A DNA stretch of 64,000 bases from Gordonibacter sp. An230 (GCF_002159915.1 NZ_NFJP01000008.1:62001-126000); one strand, 5' to 3'. Counted from the stretch's first letter, positions 24,853-36,078 are shown. Numbers and translations: made by a program. The notes: generated by a model from the letters alone, not told the origin.

Positions 24853-27294
24853 ATGGCGCTCATGCGAACGCTCGTCGCGGCCGGCCTCAAGCGGGGTAGG
24901 GCCTCGTTCGCCGGCATCTTCCTGCTCATGGCCTTGACGGCCGCCGCGCTCTCGTTCACCGTGAGCATGTACGCAGACCTCAACGCCCGCGAGGAAGCGG
25001 CCCTTGCCGAGATCGAAGCGGGCGACGTGTACGCCGTCGACGTGGCGGCGAATATCGATGGCGAGGTGGTCGCTGAGATCGAGGCGCTACCCGAGGTGGG
25101 CGAAATCCGTCTGAACGGCGCGCTTTCCGTTCCCGTGCGGTTCTATGGCGCGGACGGCGAGGCCGTGGGCGAGAACCCCACCTCGGGCACCGCGCTCGTG
25201 GCTTGGGGCGACGCCCTCGATTTCCGTCTGCTCTCCGACGACGGGATGCGCCTTTCCGACGATACGCCCGAGCCCGGGCCAGACGAGGTCTACGTTCCGG
25301 TGTCTCTCAAGGCATCTCCCGGCGTGCAGGAAGGCGACAAGCTAGAGGTGCTCGTGGGCGACGAGGCGCGTTGCTTCACCATCGCGGGCTTCTTCGAGGA
25401 CCCGCAGCTCGGCACGCCGTTTCTGGAGATGAAGCGCTTCGTGGTGGCGCAGAGCGCCTACGACGAGGTGGGGTCGCTTGTCGACGAGGCCGCAGCTCTG
25501 GTCGAGGCTCCGGCCGACCCCTTCGCCTCGCAGGCGAAGTTCGCCGCCTACCGTATGGCCGAGATGAATGCGCACCTGTCCGACGACGCGCGCGAAGCGG
25601 GCTTGACCGGCGCGGATCTCGTGCGTATCCTCGCCGAGGAGGTCGCATGGGCAAACACTGCGACGGGCATGTTCGCCTCCGACACGCTCGTGGGCTACGC
25701 GATGATGGTGGTGGTCATCGGGGGCGCCGTCATGGGCGTGTTCGCGCTGCTTCTGTTCGCGATAGCGCTCATCATCTGCACGCACACGGTGTCGACCTCC
25801 ATCGAGGAGGGCTACGCCGACTACGGCACGCTCAAGGCCCTCGGCCTGCCGAACCGCGCGCTGCGCGGCATGCTGGTCGTCGAGTACGCGGGCGTGAGCC
25901 TGGCGGGACTCGCCGCGGGACTTGCGCTGGGATCTGTCCTCGTGCCCTTTGCGCTTCCGTTCTTCGCCCAGCTCACCTGCGTGCTGGCGAGCAACGCCGC
26001 CCCGCCGCCGGCGGCGATAGCCCTCCTGGCCGTGCTGCTCGCGCTCGTGGCGGCGGTCGTCGCGCTCAAGACGGCCAAGCTCGCGCGCATCTCGCCGCTC
26101 GTGGCGTTTCGCGGCGGAACGTCCGACGTGCGCTTCCGCAGCCGCGGCGAGCGTCCCTTGGGCGGCAGCCATCTGAGCTTGCAGCTGGCGGTGCGCGCCA
26201 TCATGTCGGCGAAGCGGCGCTACGTGGGGCTCGCAGGGTGCGCGTGCGTCCTGTGCGCGTTCATCGTGCTCGTGTTCGGCATCGGCGGCACGCTGCGCGG
26301 CGAGAACTCGGCGCAGGACGCGTTCGGCATGTGGGAGAGCGATCTGTCGATCACCCTCGCGTCGCCCGACGTGGACATAGCCGAAGTCGAGCGCGTCATC
26401 GAGGAGACGAGCCCCATCGAGAAGTCGTGGCAGGAGGCGTTCGCCATGGTGAACTTCGGCGGGGAGGGTCGCTCGTTCGCAGGTCTGAGCGACCTAACCC
26501 TCGTGCAAGGCGTGACGGAGGGCCGTCTGCCCGAGCACGACAACGAGGCGCTCGTCGGCGTCAACCTGGCGAAGTCGATGGATCTGCGAGTGGGCGACGA
26601 GCTCGTTGTGGACGGCGCGGACGGGAAGGAGCGCCGGTTCGTGGTGTGCGGGCTGCTCTCCGCCATGTTCAACGCAGGCTACGGCACCATCCTCACCTAC
26701 GACGGAGTGCGCGACCTGGCCGGAACCGCCGAGGACGCCGCCGAGCCGTCGCGCCAGTACCAGCTGGCCGACCCCGATGCCGCCGACGATGCGCGCGCCG
26801 TCGTCGAAGCGCGGTTCGGCGATGCGGTGGACACGCGCGCGACCGGCATGTTCGCCGACACCGGCAGTATAATCGATCTCATCCAGCAGCTGTTCGCCGC
26901 CATGGGCTATGCGATGGCGGCCGTCGCGGCAACGCTCGCGTTTTTGGCCGTGTCGCTCATCATCGGGCGTATGCTCACGGCCGAGCGCCACGACCTGGGC
27001 GTCTACCGCGCGCTCGGCTTCACGTCGCGCGCCCTGCGCCTGCAGTTCGCGCTGCGCTTCTTCCTCGTGGCCTTCGTCGGCTGCGCGCTGGGCGCGACGG
27101 CGGCGGCGCTCGGCGGCAGCTGGCTCATGGGGCAGCTGTTCGGCCTGTTCGGCGTGTCGCGGTTCGCCATCGACGCAAACCCGCTCATGGTGGGCGGCCT
27201 CACCCTCGGCCTCGCGCTCGTGTTCCTGATCGCCGCTTACGCGAGCGCCCGAAAAGTGAGGCGCGTGGACGTGCGCGAGCTGGTGGCCGAGTAG
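24853..27294 (+). CDS. FtsX-type ABC transporter permease
   Basis: A permease of about 813 residues with a membrane helix at ~17-37, a large extracytoplasmic domain, and an FtsX helix bundle near 290-390. A second large outer domain and another FtsX bundle near 690-800 follow. This two-module layout is typical of DUF214/LolC-like permeases that move lipids, peptides or antibiotics by a mechanotransmission mechanism. I prefer ATG 24853, with GGGGTGG upstream, over GTG 24844. It is the last gene of the two-component/ABC group, and the export substrate is unknown. Confidence 0.9.
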   Translation: MALMRTLVAAGLKRGRASFAGIFLLMALTAAALSFTVSMYADLNAREEAALAEIEAGDVYAVDVAANIDGEVVAEIEALPEVGEIRLNGALSVPVRFYGADGEAVGENPTSGTALVAWGDALDFRLLSDDGMRLSDDTPEPGPDEVYVPVSLKASPGVQEGDKLEVLVGDEARCFTIAGFFEDPQLGTPFLEMKRFVVAQSAYDEVGSLVDEAAALVEAPADPFASQAKFAAYRMAEMNAHLSDDAREAGLTGADLVRILAEEVAWANTATGMFASDTLVGYAMMVVVIGGAVMGVFALLLFAIALIICTHTVSTSIEEGYADYGTLKALGLPNRALRGMLVVEYAGVSLAGLAAGLALGSVLVPFALPFFAQLTCVLASNAAPPPAAIALLAVLLALVAAVVALKTAKLARISPLVAFRGGTSDVRFRSRGERPLGGSHLSLQLAVRAIMSAKRRYVGLAGCACVLCAFIVLVFGIGGTLRGENSAQDAFGMWESDLSITLASPDVDIAEVERVIEETSPIEKSWQEAFAMVNFGGEGRSFAGLSDLTLVQGVTEGRLPEHDNEALVGVNLAKSMDLRVGDELVVDGADGKERRFVVCGLLSAMFNAGYGTILTYDGVRDLAGTAEDAAEPSRQYQLADPDAADDARAVVEARFGDAVDTRATGMFADTGSIIDLIQQLFAAMGYAMAAVAATLAFLAVSLIIGRMLTAERHDLGVYRALGFTSRALRLQFALRFFLVAFVGCALGATAAALGGSWLMGQLFGLFGVSRFAIDANPLMVGGLTLGLALVFLIAAYASARKVRRVDVRELVAE

Positions 27295-27378
27295 GGCGGC
27301 TCCGCCAACCTCCCCGGGTCCTCCTCCCTCCCGCATCCGACGGTTGCCGCCGAGCCGCATGGACGGCGCGGCGCCCTC

Positions 27379-27387
27379 TGCTATACT
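27379..27387 (+). promoter_or_regulatory. Extended -10 promoter for the GNAT gene
   Basis: TG-C-TATACT at 27379-27387 is an extended -10 located 41 bases before the ATG. A weak TGGACG at 27360-27365 could serve as -35. Confidence 0.55.
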
Positions 27388-27427
27388 GGCGCCGCACATG
27401 GCGAAGCCCGCGAGAAAGGATGCGCCC

Positions 27428-27934
27428 ATGGCCCTGGAGATCCGGCCGTACCGCGAAGAGGATGTCGCGGGAATGCTCAAGGTGTGGAACGAGGTCGTGG
27501 AGGGTGGCGAGGCCTTCCCTCAGATCGAGCCGCTCACGCATGCGGAGGCTGAGGAACTCTTCGCGGCCCAGACGCTTTCCGTGGTGGCCGACCTCGATGG
27601 AAGGGTCATGGGACTGTACGTGCTCCGTCCGAACGACGTGGGACGCTGCGCGCACGTGGGCAATGCGAGCTACGCCGTGGCGTCGAGCGTGCGCGGTCTC
27701 GGTCTGGGCCGTGCCCTCGTGGAGGACTCGCTCGCGCAGGCGGCGCGCAAGGGCTTCCGAGGCCTGCAGCTCAATGCCGTGGCGGCCGGAAACGAGCCCG
27801 CCATCCGTCTTTGCGAGGGGTTGGGCTTCGCGCACGTCGGAACCATCCCCGGCGGCTTCGCGAATTTCATGGGCGACTACGAGGACGTTCGCATCTACTA
27901 CAAGAGCACGGTTCCCGCATGGCGTGCTTGTTGA
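27428..27934 (+). CDS. GNAT family N-acetyltransferase
   Basis: A 168-residue acetyltransferase. The acetyl-CoA-binding motif A reads [15 protein letters not shown] near residues 86-100 and motif B contains [13 protein letters not shown] near 120. It begins [16 protein letters not shown], typical of a GNAT strand-helix start. The ATG at 27428 has AAAGGA 8 bases upstream. Substrate is unknown; relatives act on amino acids, antibiotics or proteins. It has its own promoter and is the last gene before the ribosomal cluster. Confidence 0.85.
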   Translation: MALEIRPYREEDVAGMLKVWNEVVEGGEAFPQIEPLTHAEAEELFAAQTLSVVADLDGRVMGLYVLRPNDVGRCAHVGNASYAVASSVRGLGLGRALVEDSLAQAARKGFRGLQLNAVAAGNEPAIRLCEGLGFAHVGTIPGGFANFMGDYEDVRIYYKSTVPAWRAC

Positions 27935-28010
27935 GGTTAGCGGCTGCCGCCCGGTCGGGCGGCTCGCGCGTTTCCAAACGTGGGCTTTTCGAGGATGCGC
28001 GGCCTCGGCG

Positions 28011-28039
28011 TTGGCCGGCTTGGTTCGTTTCGCTACAAT
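28011..28039 (+). promoter_or_regulatory. Promoter for rpsP-khpA-rimM-trmD
   Basis: TTGGCC (28011-28016), a 17-base spacer and TACAAT (28034-28039) precede rpsP by 130 bases, leaving a long leader that could carry control elements. Confidence 0.6.
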
Positions 28040-28169
28040 TCTGTTCGGTAACCAGCTTGTCAAACGGCCGTTCACGTCGTATCATAAGCAATTACTGTTT
28101 TCGCTACGCTGCGGATCGCGGCGTCGAGCGTCTAATCGAAGGCAAGAAGCAAAAAAGGAGTTCAACTTC

Positions 28170-28415
28170 ATGGCAGTCAAAATCCGCCTCGCTCGTCACG
28201 GCGCGAAGAAGCGCCCCTACTACCGCATCGTCGTCGCCGACTCGCGCAGCCCGCGAGACGGGCGTTTCATTGAAGAGGTGGGCCGTTACAATCCCTGCGT
28301 CGAGCCCTCCATGGTGAAGTTCGACATGGACAAGGTCGACCAGTGGATCAAGAACGGCGCGCAGCCGACCGACACGGTTGCCGCGCTGCTCAAGCGGGCT
28401 CGCGAGAACGCCTAG
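28170..28415 (+). CDS. rpsP: Small ribosomal subunit protein bS16
   Basis: An 81-residue bS16 starting [20 protein letters not shown], with the family pattern [18 protein letters not shown] near 25-42. It is part of the 30S subunit. The ATG at 28170 follows AAAAAAGGAG. It heads the conserved rpsP-khpA-rimM-trmD operon. Because it lies inside a far longer open frame (from 25203), simple longest-frame calling would misplace its start. Confidence 0.97.
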   Translation: MAVKIRLARHGAKKRPYYRIVVADSRSPRDGRFIEEVGRYNPCVEPSMVKFDMDKVDQWIKNGAQPTDTVAALLKRARENA

Positions 28416-28419
28416 CCCT

Positions 28420-28674
28420 ATGGCCGAGCAGACCGAAGACATCGTCGGCCTCGTCGAGTCGGTCGTTCGTCCCCTCGTCGATTTCCCCGACGATCTGGAT
28501 ATCTCGGCAAGCGATGCCGAAGACGGGTCGATCCTTGTCGAGATGCGCGTGAACGAAGAAGACGCCGGCAAGGTCATCGGCCGCCAGGGCCGGGTCATCA
28601 AGGCGATCCGCACGCTCGCTCGCGCAGCTGCCTCGCGCACGGGTGCCCATGTCGAAGTGGAGCTTCTCGACTAG
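28420..28674 (+). CDS. khpA: KH-domain RNA-binding protein KhpA
   Basis: An 84-residue protein that is nearly all one KH domain, with the GxxG loop in KVIGRQGRVIKAI near 50-62. In other Gram-positive bacteria KhpA pairs with KhpB/Jag and influences cell size and RNA metabolism. It begins four bases after the rpsP stop and its own stop directly abuts the rimM start. Confidence 0.95.
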   Translation: MAEQTEDIVGLVESVVRPLVDFPDDLDISASDAEDGSILVEMRVNEEDAGKVIGRQGRVIKAIRTLARAAASRTGAHVEVELLD

Positions 28675-29193
28675 ATGCGCGCGTGGGCGAACGTGGCCGA
28701 GTTGGCCAAGCCGAAAAACCTGATCGGGGGGCTCGTCGCGCGCAGCGCGCCGGGCCTTCCTTTTTTGCTGCGAGAGGGGCTCGAGGTTGCTTTCGTCCCG
28801 CCGCAGCTCGACGCGCCGCGCCGAGCGAGGGTCGTTTCAGTGCAGGAGCAGGCGAAGGGTGCCTTTCTCGTGACGTTCGAGGGGGTCGATTCCATCGAGG
28901 TCGCCGAGCGCCTCGCCGGTTGCTGCTGTCTTGTGCGGCGTGCCGACCTTCCGCAGGACGCGCTCGTCGCTCCTGGGGAGGGGCTCGAGGGCTTCGAGGT
29001 GCGTGATGCGCGCGCAGGGCGCGTGGGCCTTGTGGCCGAGATGGTGGAGGGGCCGGGCCAGACGCTGCTTTCCGTCGAACGGCCCGACGGGCGCACATCG
29101 CTCGTGCCCTTCGTCGACGCCTTCGTCGTGAGCGTCGACGAAGATGCGCGTCGAATCGACGTCGACGTGCCGGACGGCCTGCTCGACTTGTAG
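28675..29193 (+). CDS. rimM: Ribosome maturation factor RimM
   Basis: A 172-residue RimM, a 30S assembly factor that binds uS19. It has an N-terminal RimM domain (to ~85) and a C-terminal PRC-barrel domain (about 98-170, with GLVAEMVEGPGQTLL). The usual N-terminal Gly-rich signature (VGRIGKPHGLKGEV type) is much weakened here to KPKNLIGGLVARS. Operon position between khpA and trmD supports the call. It starts with no gap after khpA. Confidence 0.88.
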   Translation: MRAWANVAELAKPKNLIGGLVARSAPGLPFLLREGLEVAFVPPQLDAPRRARVVSVQEQAKGAFLVTFEGVDSIEVAERLAGCCCLVRRADLPQDALVAPGEGLEGFEVRDARAGRVGLVAEMVEGPGQTLLSVERPDGRTSLVPFVDAFVVSVDEDARRIDVDVPDGLLDL

Positions 29194-29219
29194 CTTGCGC
29201 CGACGAAAGGACCTGCCCC

Positions 29220-29954
29220 ATGATCATCGAAACGCTGTCGACGTTCCCCGGCATGTACGCCTCCGTCATGGGCTCCTCCATGATGCGCATAGCCCAGGAG
29301 AAGGGCATCCTCGAGTTCAAGGCGCACGATCTGCGCGATTGGACCCACGACCGCCATCGCACCACCGACGACGATCCCTACGGCGGCGGCGACGGCCTCG
29401 TGATGAAGTGCGAGCCCATCTTCGAGGCGCACGACGCCATCGCGAGCACGGGCCCGCGCCCGACCACCGTGTTCCTCTCGCCGTGCGGCGAGCCCTTCGA
29501 CGACGCCGTGGCGTGCGAGCTCGCGCGCGAGGAGCGCCTGCTGTTCGTGTGCGGCCACTACGAGGGCATCGACGAGCGCGCCTACGCGCTGGCCGACCGC
29601 GTGATCTCGCTCGGCGACTACGTGCTGACCAGCGGCGAGCTTGCCTCCATGGTGGTCATCGACGCCGCCGTGCGGAAGCTCCCCGGCGTGCTGGGCGCCG
29701 AGACGGGAGCGCTCGGCGAGAGCTTCGCTGACGGCCTTTTGGAATACCCCCAGTACACGCGCCCGGCGACGTTTCGCGGCATGGACGTGCCTCCGGTGCT
29801 GCTGTCGGGCGACCATGCGGCTGTTGCGCGCTGGCGTCGGGAGCGGAGCTTGGAGCGCACCGCGCGCCTGCGCCCCGACCTCTTGGAGCGTGCGGAGCTT
29901 TCGAGCGCCGACCTCGAGCTGCTCGAAGCGCTGGGGACGGCGGCCGAGGCGTAG
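29220..29954 (+). CDS. trmD: tRNA (guanine37-N1)-methyltransferase TrmD
   Basis: TrmD methylates G37 next to the anticodon and prevents +1 frameshifting. The 244-residue protein has the SPOUT signature DDPYGGGDGLVMK near 50-62 and the knot region FVCGHYEGIDERA near 108-120, with YVLTSGELA near 135. The ATG at 29220 is preceded by GAAAGGACC. It closes the rpsP operon. bL19 (rplS), which often follows trmD elsewhere, lies 26 kb away here. Confidence 0.97.
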   Translation: MIIETLSTFPGMYASVMGSSMMRIAQEKGILEFKAHDLRDWTHDRHRTTDDDPYGGGDGLVMKCEPIFEAHDAIASTGPRPTTVFLSPCGEPFDDAVACELAREERLLFVCGHYEGIDERAYALADRVISLGDYVLTSGELASMVVIDAAVRKLPGVLGAETGALGESFADGLLEYPQYTRPATFRGMDVPPVLLSGDHAAVARWRRERSLERTARLRPDLLERAELSSADLELLEALGTAAEA

Positions 29955-30388
29955 GCGTCGCGCTTCGCTAAAGCGCGCCGCGCATCGACCGCTCGAAAGA
30001 CGTCGCGAGAGTTTCAGTGCGCGGTCGGACTGCGATGGGGAATTTCATGCGGAGCGGTTGGGTAAGCGCGTGGGATGCCGCGCTGTCCGTCGACGAGGGG
30101 TGGTGAGTCTCGCCGTCCTCGCGACACAGCGGCCTGTCGGCTTTACGCGGCGTGCTTGGAGGGGATGAGCCCCTGATCTGCCGAAAAAAGCTGTCCGGCA
30201 GGGGCGGTGTCGAGCCTGTGCCGTTTGGGGAAACGGTCGAAGGGGGTCCCTCGCTTATCTCTCGGTCCGTTTTTTTGCGCATGCCCGCACCCTCGCAATT
30301 CCGCTCGATCGCATCGCGGCGGTGCGCTATCATGAGCCTTGTTTCCCGATTGGTCGCCGTGTCCGCTTCGAAAGGATGCACTCAGCTG
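29955..30388. other. 434-bp gap before the first lepB gene
   Basis: No gene is supported. A -10-like TATCAT at 30328-30333 lies 56 bases before the lepB start, in the same context (GCGCTATCAT) and at nearly the same distance as in the second lepB gene. No good -35 is visible. Confidence 0.5.
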
Positions 30389-30955
30389 ATGAACTCCGGA
30401 AAGCATGTCGCCATGCAAAGGCCCGCCCTACCGCGCCGCTTTCTCAACTCGTTCGCATGGCTGGGCTTCGTCGCCTTGCTGTCGTGGCTGACGCTTGCGT
30501 ACGTGGGGCGCGCCTACGCGGTGCCCTCCGGCTCCATGGAGGAGACCATCATGACCGGCGACATGGTGTTCGCCGAGAAGGTGAGCTACCTCTTCCGCGA
30601 CCCCGAGCCGGGCGACATCGTGACGTTCAAGGACCCCGAGATCCCGGGCCGCATCCTCATCAAGCGCTGCATCGCCGTGGGCGGGCAGACCGTCGACATC
30701 AACGACGAGGACGGGCTCGTGTACGTGGACGGCGAGCCGCTCTCGGAGCCCTACGTCGACGGGAAGCCGTCGTACCGGCTGGCCGGCGGCGTGGTCTACC
30801 CCTACACGGTGCCCGAGGGGCACGTGTGGGTGATGGGCGACAACCGCACGAACTCCCAGGACTCCCGCTTCTTCGGCGCCGTCCCCGTGTCGACGGTGGA
30901 GGCGCGCGGCTTGGTCGTACTGTGGCCGTTTGACGAGATGCGCTTGCTTTCGTGA
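30389..30955 (+). CDS. lepB: Type I signal peptidase, copy 1
   Basis: A 188-residue signal peptidase I that releases exported proteins from the membrane. One membrane helix at ~19-38 is followed by the catalytic Ser49 (PSGSME) and Lys92 (ILIKRCIAVGG); GDNRTNSQDSR is the conserved box E. The ATG at 30389 lies 12 bases after AAAGGA, as in copy 2. Residues 46-166 are encoded by DNA identical to copy 2, while the membrane anchor and the C-terminal tail differ. The anchor carries WLGFVALLSWLTLAYVG and the tail ends in WPFDEMRLLS. The two enzymes should share specificity but differ in anchoring. Confidence 0.95.
   Translation: MNSGKHVAMQRPALPRRFLNSFAWLGFVALLSWLTLAYVGRAYAVPSGSMEETIMTGDMVFAEKVSYLFRDPEPGDIVTFKDPEIPGRILIKRCIAVGGQTVDINDEDGLVYVDGEPLSEPYVDGKPSYRLAGGVVYPYTVPEGHVWVMGDNRTNSQDSRFFGAVPVSTVEARGLVVLWPFDEMRLLS
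30524..30888 (+). repeat. 365-bp perfect direct repeat, copy A (lepB core)
   Basis: Base-by-base comparison shows identity with 31460-31824, offset 936. It encodes residues 46-166 of the peptidase. Identity stops abruptly at both ends. Confidence 0.95.
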
Positions 30956-31324
30956 CGCGCAAGGTGGAACGCGCCGAATCGTTGCCAGCTTGGTGGGGCG
31001 GACGGGCTTGCCGCACTCCAAAGATCGGATGAGCGCTTTCGAAGAGCAGCCTCGGGGCTTTTTGGGTCGATTCGGAGAGGCGGCGAGATCGCGCCCTTTC
31101 CGCCCGTTGTCCGGCCTACCGCGCCGCCGAGTGCCGATGGCTTTGCTCGGCTGAGGGAAACCATGCTCGCCGCGAGCGTCGCATGCTGTTGCCTTTTCGC
31201 CGGATGATCGGGAATTTCTGCAAACTTTGTCGAACGTGGCGAACACATGGCGCGGACGCGCTATCATATGCTCTCGTGGTCTCAGCCGGGCGCTCCGCCC
31301 GCGTCGAAAGGATAGACATACCTC
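30956..31324. other. 369-bp gap between the lepB genes
   Basis: No gene is supported. A weak hairpin with T-run (AGCC-TCGG-GGCT-TTTT, 31048-31063) may end the first lepB transcript. TATCAT at 31262-31267 is a candidate -10 for copy 2. Confidence 0.45.
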
Positions 31325-31891
31325 ATGGATTCCGGTCAGCACGCCGTTCGACAGCGTCCGGGCATTCTCAGGACGCTTCTCGGGCTTCTCGTCATGGTGG
31401 CCTTCGTCTTCGTGCTGTCGTGGCTGTTGCGCACGTTCGTGTTCCAGGCCTACGAGATACCCTCCGGCTCCATGGAGGAGACCATCATGACCGGCGACAT
31501 GGTGTTCGCCGAGAAGGTGAGCTACCTCTTCCGCGACCCCGAGCCGGGCGACATCGTGACGTTCAAGGACCCCGAGATCCCGGGCCGCATCCTCATCAAG
31601 CGCTGCATCGCCGTGGGCGGGCAGACCGTCGACATCAACGACGAGGACGGGCTCGTGTACGTGGACGGCGAGCCGCTCTCGGAGCCCTACGTCGACGGGA
31701 AGCCGTCGTACCGGCTGGCCGGCGGCGTGGTCTACCCCTACACGGTGCCCGAGGGGCACGTGTGGGTGATGGGCGACAACCGCACGAACTCCCAGGACTC
31801 CCGCTTCTTCGGCGCCGTCCCCGTCTCGTCCGTGACGGGCCGGGGGGCGCTCGTGTACTGGCCGCTCAACGATTTCAAGCTCCTCGACTAG
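31325..31891 (+). CDS. lepB: Type I signal peptidase, copy 2
   Basis: A second 188-residue signal peptidase I, with Ser49 and Lys92 at the same positions as copy 1. The membrane segment (LLGLLVMVAFVFVLSWLL, ~18-35) and the last ~20 residues (ending WPLNDFKLLD) are different, whereas residues 46-166 are identical at DNA level. It has its own upstream -10 and an AAAGGA site 12 bases before the ATG. Two peptidases are common in bacteria with heavy export. Perfect core identity points to gene conversion or a very recent duplication with exchanged ends. Confidence 0.95.
   Translation: MDSGQHAVRQRPGILRTLLGLLVMVAFVFVLSWLLRTFVFQAYEIPSGSMEETIMTGDMVFAEKVSYLFRDPEPGDIVTFKDPEIPGRILIKRCIAVGGQTVDINDEDGLVYVDGEPLSEPYVDGKPSYRLAGGVVYPYTVPEGHVWVMGDNRTNSQDSRFFGAVPVSSVTGRGALVYWPLNDFKLLD
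31460..31824 (+). repeat. 365-bp perfect direct repeat, copy B (lepB core)
   Basis: Identical to 30524-30888. Recombination between the copies would delete 936 bp and leave a single chimeric lepB. Confidence 0.95.
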
Positions 31892-31936
31892 CGCGCAAGG
31901 TCGAGGGCGACGGGTTTGATCGAGACAAGGAGAACC

Positions 31937-32912
<976 letters not shown>

Positions 32913-32920
<8 letters not shown>

Positions 32921-35009
32921 CCTGCACACGCTCGCGTTCGAGATCGGCACCGAGGAGATCCCGGCCTTCGACCTGCATCGCGCGACCGCTCAGCTGGCCC
33001 GCCTCGTTCCTGACGCGCTCGACGCCGTGCGCATCCTGCATGGCGAGGTAACCGTCCATACGACGCCGCGCCGCCTCGTCGCCATCGTCGAGGACGTGGC
33101 CGAGCGCACCGAGGCCCTTACGGAGACGTTCCGCGGCCCCTCGGTCAAGATCGCCTTCGACGCCGACGGCAATCCCACGAAGGCCGCCGTCGGCTTCGCC
33201 CGCGGCAAAGGCGTTGACGTGGGTTCGCTCGAGGTGCGCGAGGAGAAGGGCGTCGAGCACGTGTTCGCTACGCGCCGCGTGGAGGCGCGCGACGCCGCCG
33301 ATCTTCTGCCGGAGGTGCTCGAGGGCGTGATCGTCGGCATCTCGTGGCCGAAGTCGTGCCGCTGGGGCTCGACGAGCGAGTATTTCTCGCGTCCGGTGCG
33401 CTGGATCGTGGCGATGCTCGACGAGCGCGTCGTCCCCGTGCGCTTCGCGGGCCTCGAGGCCGGCAACCTGACGCGCGGCCACCGCTTCCTCGCGCCCGGC
33501 CCGCACGAAGTGCCGACGGCGCGCGCGCTTTTGGACGTGCTCGAAGCGGCTCACGTGGTGACGAGCGAGGGAGCGCGCGAACGGGCCATCCGCGAGGGCG
33601 TGGCCCGCGTCGAGCAGGAGTGCGGCGCACATGCCGAGCTGCCCGAGAAGACGCTTCTGGAAGTCGTGAACCTCTGCGAGCAGCCCACCGTGCTCGCAGG
33701 AGCGTTCGATGAGGAGTTCTTGCAGGTGCCCGAGGAGATCATCGTGGACGCGATGCTCATGCACCAGCGTTACTTTCCGCTTTACGACGGGGACGGCAAG
33801 CTGACGAACCGCTTCATCGTGGTGAGCAACGGCGATCCGGCGTGCGCCTCAACCATCGTGGACGGCAACGAGCGCGTTGTCCGCGCGCGCCTGTCCGACG
33901 CGAAGTTCTTCTACGAGGAGGACCTCAAGCGTCCGCTCGAGGCCTACGTGGAGCGTTTGGACGAGGTGGTGTTCCAGGAGTCGCTCGGCACGATGCGCGC
34001 GAAGGCCGAGCGCATCACGGCGCTCGCGCGGCACCTCGCGGCCGATGCGGGGCTCTCCCCGGCCGATGCGGCCGACGCAGAGCGCGCCGCGCACCTCGCG
34101 AAAGCGGATCTCGTGACGAGCGCCGTCGTGGAGTTCACGAGCGTGCAGGGCGTCATGGGCTCTTACTACGCCGCGGCGTGCGGCGAGGGCGAGAAGGTCG
34201 CGCGCGCCATCGCCGACCATTACCGCCCTCGCTTCGCCGGCGATGAGCTGCCGGCATCCGCTGCGGGACGCGTGGTGGCCATGGCCGACAAGCTCGACAC
34301 CATCTGCGGCCTAATAGCCGTGGGCCAGGGGCCCACGGGCTCGTCAGATCCGTTCGCGCTGAGGCGCAGCGCGCTCGGCATCCTGTCCATGCTGCTCGAC
34401 GAGGCGCTGCCGCTTCGTATCGGGCTTCTGCGCGCCATCGACGAGGCGCTCTCGTCCTACGCGCGCCAAGGCGTGGCCTTCGATGCGCAGGTCGTTCGCG
34501 ATGAGGTGGCGGACTTCTTCGTCGCACGGGCGAAAGTGCTGCTGCGCGACGAGGGGCGCGCGCCCGACGCGATCGACGCGGTTCTGGCCGCGGGCGTTCG
34601 GGAGCCCGTCGAGTTCGTGTCGCGGGTGCGTGCGCTCGATGCCGCGCGCGAGGGAGACCCCGACGCGTTCGCGGATTTGGCGACGGCTTACGCCCGCGCG
34701 AACAACCTGCGCGACGCGTCGCTCGGCGCGGAGGTGGACGAGGCCCTGCTCACCGAAGTGGAGCATGCGCTGTCGTGCGCGGTCGTGCAAGCCGAGGGCC
34801 GCGTGGCGCGCGCGCTGGCCGCCGACGACTATCCGTCCGCTCTCGCCGAGCTCGCAAGCCTGCGCAAGCCCGTCGACCTGTTCTTCGAGCGCGTCATGGT
34901 CATGGACGAGGACCGGGCCCTGCGCGAGAACCGCCTGCGCCTGCTCAACCGTTTCGTGGCCGTGTTCGAGGGCGTGGCCGACTTCGGCAAGATGGCGAAG
35001 GGCAAGTAG
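32913..35009 (+). CDS. glyS: Glycine--tRNA ligase beta subunit
   Basis: The 698-residue beta subunit, responsible for tRNA binding. The N-terminus [15 protein letters not shown] and the later SVRxSA-like R-K-rich segments fit the family; a C-terminal DALR-like anticodon-binding region lies past ~570. It starts at GTG 32913 after AAGGAGG, overlapping glyQ. The alpha-beta pair works as an alpha2beta2 enzyme. The PPDK regulator begins one base after its stop. Confidence 0.96.
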
Positions 35010-35010
35010 C

Positions 35011-35898
35011 ATGTCGGAGTTCATCGCCTATGGAAGCTCCACCGAGCTGCCCACGATCCATGTGATCAGCGACTCGGTGGGGCTCACCGCCCAGGCGGTG
35101 GCCCGTGCGGCCGCCGCCCAGTTCGGCGTCACGAATCCCACTATCGAGGTGCTGCCGAAGGTGCGCACGTTCGAGGAGATCCGCCGGTTCATCGACGAGC
35201 ACGGGGCCGTCCATGCGCGCAACATCGGAGACGGGCGCATGCTCATATTCTACACGCTCGTCGACCGCGTGCTGTCGCGCCAGCTTGCCGCCTACGCCGC
35301 CGAGCGCGACGACATCGTGGCCGTCGACCTGGTCACCGACGCCATCGGGGCCATCTCGCGCATGACGGGCCGCGAGCCGTCCACGAAGCCCGGCGGCCTT
35401 CACGTGGCGGACCAATACTACTTCCAGCGCATCGAGGCCATCGAGTTCACCATCGCGCACGATGACGGGCGCAACCCGCAGGAGCTGCATCAGGCGGACA
35501 TCGTGCTTCTAGGCGTGTCTCGCTCGTCGAAGACCCCGACGTCGATCTATCTGTCCCAGCAGGGCTACAAGGTGGCGAACATCCCGCTCGATCCGTCCAC
35601 CGAGCCTCCCGCCGAATTGGAGAGCGTGGATCGGACGCGTCTGTTCGGCTTGATGACGACCGCTGAAGTGCTCATCGGCATCCGTCAGCGCCGCCTTGGG
35701 CGGGCTGTCGGGGTTGCATCGCGCTATGCCGATCCCGAGTACGTGTACGAGGATCTTGAGAAGGCTCGCTCGCTCATGCGCAGGCTCGGGTGCATCGTCG
35801 TCAACACGGAGAACCGGGCCGTGGAGGAGACTGCTCAGGAGATACTGCGCTACTACGAGCGCGTCCATCCTCCTTCGATCACCCCTGCTCTGCGTTGA
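35011..35898 (+). CDS. Bifunctional PPDK regulatory kinase/phosphorylase (DUF299)
   Basis: A 295-residue regulator that inactivates pyruvate phosphate dikinase by ADP-dependent phosphorylation of a threonine and reactivates it by phosphorolysis. The start IHVISDSVGLTAQAVARAA is typical of DUF299. The P-loop GVSRSSKTPTS lies near 168-178. The next gene is ppdK, which identifies the target as PPDK and not PEP synthase. It starts one base after glyS, so expression is probably tied to the glyQS operon. Confidence 0.95.
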   Translation: MSEFIAYGSSTELPTIHVISDSVGLTAQAVARAAAAQFGVTNPTIEVLPKVRTFEEIRRFIDEHGAVHARNIGDGRMLIFYTLVDRVLSRQLAAYAAERDDIVAVDLVTDAIGAISRMTGREPSTKPGGLHVADQYYFQRIEAIEFTIAHDDGRNPQELHQADIVLLGVSRSSKTPTSIYLSQQGYKVANIPLDPSTEPPAELESVDRTRLFGLMTTAEVLIGIRQRRLGRAVGVASRYADPEYVYEDLEKARSLMRRLGCIVVNTENRAVEETAQEILRYYERVHPPSITPALR

Positions 35899-36078
35899 TC
35901 GCGGCAAGGGGATGCGCAGAGAGCGGGGCGGAGCCAAGTTCCCGCGGATGTCGGGCGGTCGTCGGCTTTCGGGGGCGTGGCGTTGCCTCGTTTGCCTGTC
36001 GCGCTCGGTCATAAAGGGGCCGTCTGCCACAGCTTGTTTACCGCAGGGCGCGTCTATGATCCTGCGGGAAGGGTTTTG

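Noticed and set aside
25203-28169. Very long frame leading into rpsP
   Set aside because: Runs out of frame through the permease and GNAT genes; bS16 starts at 28170 after a strong ribosome binding site.
29968-30381. 137-codon - strand frame in the trmD-lepB gap
   Set aside because: No ribosome binding site and no protein-like pattern.
31748-31936. Possible glycine riboswitch before glyQ
   Set aside because: glyQ starts 45 bases after lepB copy 2, with no space or conserved aptamer bases.
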